Below, piece after piece: positions 57,640 to 64,000 of a stretch of 64,000 nucleotides of DNA (its first letter is position 1; each line of letters begins with the position of its first letter). Source of the DNA: Muscardinus avellanarius (Eukaryota; Chordata; Mammalia; Rodentia; Gliridae). The stretch covers positions 156,303,201-156,367,200 of the forward strand of contig OY726557.1 in assembly GCA_963383645.1 (NCBI GenBank), given 5' to 3'. The notes under the pieces were generated by a model. The model was given only the letters and a program-made list of their open reading frames with translations. It was not told where the DNA came from and ran no database searches. The position numbers were made by a program, and so were the translations under genes.

Positions 57640-58270
57640 ACATGTGATTTCCATGTTGCATTGCTCTTTCATGTGGGCCCCACGCCTCACCAGGCTCTAA
57701 AATTTGAAGTTCCCTGCCAGTGTCAAAGCTGATAAGGCAGTCAAGAGTGCTCCAAGCCAGGACCCAGACCTGTACGAGCCCCGGCCCCATTTCCTCTTTA
57801 AGACACTCTCTGACTCTCTATTCCAAACATTAAGTCAACCAGATGCTTTAAGAATCCCTGGAATTTACACCCTGGAACTCTATGCATGATTCTGATTCCA
57901 AGAAGGCAGCCTGCTAAAACATACTGCTCCAGATGGCCAGCATGATTATTCTTTATGAAATAAAAAGAGACTGGTGGCCATAATGGTAACAACATGCTTA
58001 TTTGGGGGTGATTCTCATTCACATTGGACCCAAGATGAGTTCTGTGTTCTGAACCATCCTCTTTCCCTCTTCATCCCTTGGGTTTGAACCCTGTTGGGTC
58101 CCTGTGTCTGCTCACATCTGTCTGTGTTCAATTAACAGCACCTCTACTCTTCAGCACCCAAGGGTGGTGGAGGCATCTTTTACTCTTGCCTCCGCTGCTT
58201 TCACGCACTTCAGTAATGCCATCCCTTTTGAAACACGACGGAAAGTCTTTGGAGAAGACATGACTTAGCT
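57640..58270 (+). other. GC-richer unassigned segment, possibly an LTR
   Basis: Contains CCTGTACGAGCCCCGGCCCC, a polyadenylation-like ATGAAATAAAAAGAGACTGG at about 57955, then CTTGGGTTTGAACCCTGTTG and CATCTGTCTGTGTTCAATTA, which together have the flavour of a retroviral R-U5 region. No TG...CA ends or target duplication were found. Two 60-odd-codon open frames inside have no recognisable motif. Confidence 0.3.
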
Positions 58271-58365
58271 ATATCAACCCTATTCTTTTCTGGGATATTC
58301 TATATCTGATTACAGTACAGGGCATGATAAACATGAAGTTGTATTATCTATTTTCATTTTGTGTT

Positions 58366-58735
58366 AGTCAGCTTCCCATTCCTATAAAAATAAATACCTG
58401 AGATGGTCAACTTATAAAGAGGACAGGTTCATCTGGCTCATATTTCTAGAAGTTCTAATCTATTATTAGTTTTCTTAATTGCTCTTAGGCCTATGGCAAA
58501 GCAACATATCATGGCAGGAACACATAATGGAGCAAACCAACTTACATCATGAGCCAGTAAGCAAAGAGGAAGAGGAAGAGTCTAGGATCCCACAATCCCC
58601 TTTGGAGGCACGCCCTCAGTGGCTTAGAGATCTCTCACTAAGCCTCACCTCTTAACAATTTCACCACTTTCCAATGGTGCCACCATGAAGACAAACCTTT
58701 TAACACATGAGCCTTTGAAAGACATTTAAGATCTA
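58366..58735 (-). mobile_element. MaLR-type LTR
   Basis: Minus strand: TTAGTCAGCTTCCCATTCCT, AATAAATACCTGAGATGGTC, CATGGCAGGAACACATAATG, GGCACGCCCTCAGTGG and ACATGAGCCTTTGAAAGACA. Same family as 27795-28545. Confidence 0.8.
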
Positions 58736-59103
58736 AAAACAGCATATTCTATTTATAATATTGGAAGACCATTTAAGGTAAAGAATATTCTTTTAATAGT
58801 TATATTTAGGAACTGTCAATATGTAATCAAGATAGATTGGGATGATAGACTTATTGGTATTCCTCAAAGCTCACCATTTGTACTTTATCCTCATGGTATT
58901 GCTATATTCAGTCATTCTCAGATAATTCAAATTTTAGGTACTAACGCTGCTGCTAAACAACCAGGTCTGTTTAGCTTTCCTCACACCATGTTAGGGTCTA
59001 AAATAAACTTATTGGTGTTCTCAAACCACAGAGGAATATGCCTCAATGACACTGATGGCTTAGAGAAATTCAGGCAATGACTACAACTAAAATGGAAAGC
59101 AAA
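58736..59103. other. Unassigned sequence
   Basis: No gene or named repeat recognised. Confidence 0.4.
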
Positions 59104-59284
59104 GCCAGGCGTGGTGGTGCACACTTGTAATCCCCACACTTGGGAAGCAGAGACAAGAGGATCCCGCAGGTTCGAAGCCAGCCTCACTGGCTTAAGAGAA
59201 CCTGTTTCCAAATAAAAATATAAAAATAGGTCTGGGAGTGTAGCCCGGAGGTATAAGGGCTTCCACCAAAATAAATAAATAAAT
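59104..59284 (+). mobile_element. B1-dID SINE, class 3b
   Basis: CCAGGCGTGGTGGTGCACAC, CTCACTGGCTTAAGAGAACC and GGTCTGGGAGTGTAGCCCGG; the segment AGGAACCCCAGTA before the tail is missing. Perfect 15-bp target duplication AAAATGGAAAGCAAA at 59089-59103 and 59285-59299. Confidence 0.97.
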
Positions 59285-59299
59285 AAAATGGAAAGCAAA

Positions 59300-60790
59300 T
59301 ATGTAGAGTAGGGAAGGATGAGGAGCTAGTGGGCAGAGGTCACCAGACCAAAGAAACTTGCATAGAGATGGAAAGTTGCTAGGATAGTGTTGTGGCTTTA
59401 AGGATTTGATTTTACATGACAGGAAAGTAGAAGCTTACACACTCAAGAGGGAAAGGGCAAGAGTGAAAAGCATGCAATCATGACGCAGGAGTCAAATGGG
59501 AAGAGCACAGGACAGAAATGGGTGGCAGTGCTTATAGCTCTAAAACTTTATATTCAGTTCTAACTCAAGTTCCATAGCAAGGTAGAATGCAGGATCTCCC
59601 TGGAACCTTAAACTGATGAAGGAAAAAACTAAGAACTGTGCTATACTATAACAAAATCAAAATGCACAATTAATTTTCAAAATTGTATGTCAGTTATAGT
59701 GTCCAATAGGAAATGTTTTTGAGAATGTTATGGTGGAAAGAAGATAATATGAGAGAAAGAGAAAATTATTGAAGTCAGCAGAGCAAATGTTTGCTCATTT
59801 TCTCAGCAAAAACTTTTCAAGCATGTACTAAGCAGGTAATGTGCTAGGTGGAAAATACAGGAAAGATACTATGCTATCTTTCTTAAAAGGATCTTACTGT
59901 CTAGAGAAGTCTAGGCAAGAGCCAGCCCTGTAAATTCTAATTATAAAACTATGTAACAAATACAATAATGGGTAAATCATATAACACTATGAGGTTTTAC
60001 AACAGAGACACCTAGTACAGTTTTAGTTTAAAAAAACAGTCCAGAGTAACTGTCAGAAATTTTTCTAAGTCTTAAAAATATTGAAGCATTTATAGCTTTT
60101 TTCTTGCTATGACTGCCTTTCTTAAGGAAATTGAAGACAGTGACCTCAGTGCCCCTTTGCTAGCTAAGCTATGCTCATATGTTTTACTGTACCTTTTGCT
60201 TGTTTTGCTTAAGGGTGGAAGACAGGCATAAGGAGGAAGCTGAAGAGACAAACCTATGCCACTTTTGCAAAACTTCCAGATAGCAACTTATCTTCTAAAG
60301 CACACCTAACACAATGCTCTACTCCGTAGCAAGAGACAGTCGATAATTTAATGACCCAGTCTTAACTCTGTAAGCCTGTTATGAAAGGGAGAGATGAGTT
60401 TTGCTCAAGGAGTTTGACTCTCTTGCCTTCTCCCCTCTCACCTCTTAGAGCATTTTTTTTCATTCCATCCTCTGTCCTGCTCATAACAGAGCCTGACAAG
60501 GAAGTAATGGCTAGACTGACAAAGGAAAAAAGTATAAGTGGTAACTAAGTGTATTGAACCTGATCCAGAAAGAGGGTAAAGCATGTATAAGGGCCCTGAA
60601 ACAATCAATCAAGTACCTGTTGTATTTGCAAAATGAATATGGGTGTATAGAATATGGGGGGTAAGGAATATTCAGTATAGTAGTAAGTAGAGGTCAGATT
60701 GTAAATAACATTGGAAGACATGAATTGGACTCTGACATAAGAGACATGAGGAGCCACTCAGAAACTTAGATAAACTGAACAAACTTTAGT
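59300..60790. other. Unassigned, weak LINE-2 trace
   Basis: At 59815-59930 GTAATGTGCTAGGTGGAAAA and GGATCTTACTGTCTAGAGAA suggest a LINE-2 end. No gene seen. Confidence 0.35.
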
Positions 60791-60943
60791 TCTATTAGAA
60801 CTAAAGCACTAATGAGAATATCATCTTAAGAAAGGCTTAATAATGTCTCAAAATGGAAAATAAGGCCAGGGCATTCATAGGGCTTCAGGGTCTTGGCCCT
60901 ATTAATGTTTCTAAAGAGGGTCTTTCAAATGGTATTCTTAAAT
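60791..60943 (+). repeat. 153-bp direct duplication, copy 1
   Basis: From TCTATTAGAACTAAAGCACT to GGTATTCTTAAAT; matches 61334-61486 base for base at a constant offset of 543 with two substitutions and no gap. Confidence 0.97.
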
Positions 60944-61333
60944 GCTTCAGTTTGAGCATGCTTCCTTCCAGAAATGTAGTAGTGCTTGGCACAGTTTACA
61001 GGATGAAGTATGCACTTTAGCAGATGGATGAAACTTTCCCCCGTCGCTCAAAACTTCAATTCTCTCTGCCAGTAGCTCTTAACCAACATTATTTGCTATT
61101 TTGCCTGTGAAAAGTACACGGCTTAATTTATGCTCTCACCTATCCAGAATCTTTCATCAAGTCTCCAAATACTGTCTTTAGAGAAACATTGCTGCAGTAA
61201 CTTCAGAATACCACAGAGGAAATTATGTTTCAACAGTAAAGTGTCAGAGATCATTTATAAGAGAACAGTATTACTGTTTATCCTCCTTCCTTTAATAAAC
61301 ACTAGAAAAATCTATGCACCAAACAAAGCTATG

Positions 61334-61486
61334 TCTATTAGAACTAAAGCACTAATGAGAATATCATCTGAAGAAAGGCTTAATAATGTCTCAAAATGGA
61401 AAATAAGGCCAGGTCATTCATAGGGCTTCAGGGTCTTGGCCCTATTAATGTTTCTAAAGAGGGTCTTTCAAATGGTATTCTTAAAT
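61334..61486 (+). repeat. 153-bp direct duplication, copy 2
   Basis: Second copy in the same orientation, 390 bases downstream of copy 1. The spacer 60944-61333 is single-copy. Copy 2 overlaps a 97-codon chance frame (61130-61423). Confidence 0.97.
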
Positions 61487-62778
61487 AATCCCATTGAGAT
61501 TGGGCAGAGATTATCTTATTTTAGTAGCTTTGGGTTGGTAGACACAATGAGGCAGGGGTCTTAAAGGAAATCTTGATGAATAAACTGGTCATCTTGGTCA
61601 CTATTGATACACAGTTTTTCTTTCAGGAGTGGAAATTTCTTGAAAAAAACACTTATGCACATTTATCAGCATTATTTAAAATAAGATCAAGGAAGAATTT
61701 TTATTCTCTGTATCTTACAACATAGGGACAAGGCATTTTGTTGATTTTAGTTCTCAAATTCACATTATTGCTTTTGATCATGGCCCCACTTAATCAATAA
61801 AAGCCAGCTTAATAAGTAGAGAAAAGAAAGAGTTATCTAAGTTAACACATCTATCCTGTCATTATTGGCTATGATCAATAATTGAAAATTTAATATAGAT
61901 ATTATTTAAGAAGGATAAAGAACAGCAAAAAATTACTATATTTGTAGTAAGGATGGTATGTTACAAACATTCAGATGAACATAAGATTATGCTGAGTACT
62001 GAATGAGAGAAGACAAGTGAATTCTAGCAGTGTTCTCCAGTGAAATTTCTAAAGTATAAAACTAATCACAACATATTACACTTGTTATAAATATGCCATG
62101 TATCTCCATCTAAACTCTCTAAAATAAAATACAAGAATACAAGATCTTTTTTCTAGACTTACTTCAGCCTCTTTAGCATACAATATTCTACCCTCAATCT
62201 ACAAAACATTCCCCAAAATTAATGTTGCTTTTCCAGACCCTTGAATGCTAACAGGATGTTAACACCTTCTGCCTACAGTATTTCACCCTTTTTCTAGCCT
62301 TTTCCTATCCACTTGAATAATTTCCAGATACCTCTCAATAGTCAAGTTACATATATTTAAGGAAACTTCCATAAACCTCCAATTATTTTTATTTAAGTGC
62401 CCCCTCTTAATTCTAGTAGCACTCCCTGAATATTTGTTTCCCTTACCAGAGTTCCCACTGTATTATAATTGCTATCAGACTTGCCTCTCTCACTGCTAAT
62501 CTGCAAACTGCCCAAAATCAAGGACTGCTTTTTTCATCCTGATATTCCCAAATGCTTTACAATGTGACTGGCTCTTATTTTTATTAAATGATTCTTATTG
62601 AATAGTCAGAAGTTTAAACATCCTATGTGAAAACATATCAACTATAATGAATGAACTTAAGTGAATTTTTATATTGTTGTAAATATATTTTATCTATGCA
62701 TGTTTTATACACTGAAAAATATTCAGAATTATTTCTGAAAAAGATCTTATTAAACTTTTTGTCATAGGCCAAATGAAA
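61487..62778. other. Unassigned AT-rich sequence
   Basis: Nothing recognised in about 1.3 kb. Confidence 0.4.
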
Positions 62779-62905
62779 AGCTGGATGTGGGGACAAATGC
62801 TTGTAATCTCAGTACATGGGAGGCTGAGATAGGAGGATCACAGGTTCAAAGTCAACCTTAACAACTTAGTGAGGCTCTTGGCAAACTTGAGAGATGCTGT
62901 TTCCT
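62779..62905 (+). mobile_element. B1-dID SINE lacking its ID half
   Basis: GCTGGATGTGGGGACAAATG start, AACTTAGTGAGGCTCTTGGC, ends at the linker TGTTTCCTGAAAG, then (GAAA)n. Flanking CCAAATGAAAA occurs at about 62769 and 63005, so the loss of the right half may date from insertion. Confidence 0.88.
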
Positions 62906-62906
62906 G

Positions 62907-62919
62907 AAAGAAGAAAGAA

Positions 62920-62982
<63 letters not shown>

Positions 62983-62992
62983 GGAGGGAGGA
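62907..62992. repeat. (GAAA)n microsatellite
   Basis: About 18 GAAA units, the tail of the preceding SINE. Confidence 0.97.
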
Positions 62993-63635
62993 AGAAGAAA
63001 GAGACCAAATGAAAAAAGTATTGACTTTTGAGAAAACTAAGTTTACTCTTAATGTATATCATTATTTAGCCTGTAGAGCATTTTTTCAACAAGAATAGTC
63101 AATTCTAATTAGGTTAGATTCAGATATCTAGCTACCCAATCAAAGGAAATGACAATATCCAGTTTGGAGAATAAATCTCTCAAGCTGCAGGATATATTAC
63201 CAATGCTAAGCAATCAATATGCTATGAGTAAAAATACGGACTCTACATTGAAAACAGCATCCAAGACCCTAACTAAAGACCAATAGTGATAGGATTGGCC
63301 AGAGAATAATAATAATAAAATAGCTTATATTAATCTCTCAATGATATTTTATAAAATTTTGTTCTTTAGATATGGCTAAACAACCAAGTTCTAATTTTCC
63401 TGATTATTACATACACCTGAAAAGAGCAATGTAAAGCCTGACATGTTCAGATGGTACTCTGGTTTACTGAAATCATATTTTGCAGTCTTCTACCTCTTTA
63501 ATTCATCTTTTTATTTAAAAATCTACTTTATTCTTTCTGGTATACCAGCTTTTAAACTGATATCACCTTTTTCTTTTTCTTTGTCTTCTCCAGAACAACA
63601 TCCATTTGTTTTTTAATTCAAAAAATATCTAGTGA
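62993..63635. other. Unassigned AT-rich sequence
   Basis: No gene or named repeat recognised. Confidence 0.4.
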
Positions 63636-64000
63636 GTGAGAGGAAGATGGTGGTCGAGTAAAGCAGTTTCTACGAATACTGCTGGCACTCAATATCCATA
63701 GCTTCAAAAATAATGCCTTAGATAGCCAGAAAATACTATCAATAGAGAAATAAAAGCTATAAATACAAGGGACAGAGAAAAAGGAGACTAGAAGAATAGC
63801 TAGAGAATAGAAACTGGCCCACCGTGGTGGCAGCCACTGCACCAACACCATCTTGGCTCACATAACCAGACTCCAGGGAGGAAAAGAAAAGGAGCTGAAT
63901 TGAGCAGTTACAGCCCAGTCACATGTAATTCATCAGTTCTTTCAGCACAAAGACAGACTAAAATTTTCAGCAGCCAAGCCCATCATGTTCTCCAGAGATT
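63636..64000 (+). mobile_element. Probable LINE-1 5' end, cut by the window edge
   Basis: GAGAGGAAGATGGTGGTCGA opens a segment resembling a LINE-1 5' UTR: such promoters begin with a YY1-type AAGATGGCGGC motif, and AAGATGGTGG is a near match. A second match in opposite orientation (CACCATCTTGG) lies at 63848. The following text (AAAGCAGTTTCTACGAATAC, ACTCCAGGGAGGAAAAGAAA) is unlike the other repeats in the window. The element would continue to the right. Confidence 0.45.

Noticed and set aside
63818..63860. Another SINE suggested by CACCGTGGTGGCAGCC
   Set aside because: The similarity to the B1 start is only about 10 bases, and no further SINE sequence follows.
1..64000. A novel multi-gene defence or metabolic system
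   Set aside because: No clustered coding genes exist in the window; all recognisable proteins are viral or transposon relics with stops and frameshifts.

Overview
The window is mammalian nuclear DNA, AT-rich and saturated with interspersed repeats. About 37 copies or fragments of one composite SINE occur: a B1-like left half joined to a deleted tRNA-Ala/ID-like right half (B1-dID type), beside a few plain ID elements. This combination points to a squirrel-like rodent (Sciuridae); that is inference from repeat content. I find no host protein-coding exon, RNA gene, CRISPR array or operon that I can defend. The region reads as a gene desert or the inside of a very large intron, and the short open frames fall in repeats or have no visible relatives. 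Bacterial-style features (ribosome binding sites, terminators, riboswitches) do not apply.

Layout. About 1.5-4.9 kb: a broken class I (gammaretrovirus-like) endogenous retrovirus with gag, nucleocapsid and protease traces, then almost directly the end of the envelope transmembrane subunit, a polypurine tract and a 3' LTR; pol and most of env are missing. 5-18 kb: SINEs, microsatellites and old LINE-1/LINE-2/MIR pieces. 18.2-23.16 kb: one dead, 5'-truncated LINE-1 (end of ORF1, nearly all of ORF2, 3' UTR) holding two SINEs and a small hairpin-plus-copied-segment rearrangement. 24-49 kb: SINEs, several MaLR-type LTRs (27.8-28.5, 31.8-32.2, 34.6, 36.5-37.0, 43.8-44.3 kb) and further LINE fragments. 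49.6-50.7 kb: a large inverted duplication. 51.8-52.3 kb: a Tigger-like DNA transposon relic. 53.66-54.36 kb: a SINE split by a 478-bp solo LTR with a perfect 6-bp target duplication. 58.4-58.7 kb: another MaLR LTR. 60.8-61.5 kb: a 153-bp segment present twice at about 99% identity. From 63.64 kb to the right edge: what looks like the 5' end of another LINE-1.

SINE classes used below. Class 1: older copies with a right half resembling GGGCTGGGGATGTAGCTCAG. Class 2: left half with GGACAGCCTCAGC and right half with GGGTGTAGCTCGGAGGTCAA. Class 3a: full-length left half, TGTTTCCAAATAAA linker and GGTCTGGGAGTATAGCC right half. Class 3b: the same linker and right half but a left half about 25 bases shorter (CTGGCTTAAGAGA). 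Many class 2 and 3 copies keep 13-18 bp target duplications and are the young ones.

Nothing here works as a gene system. The noteworthy content is structural: local duplications and inversions, nested insertions, and the condition of the viral and LINE relics.
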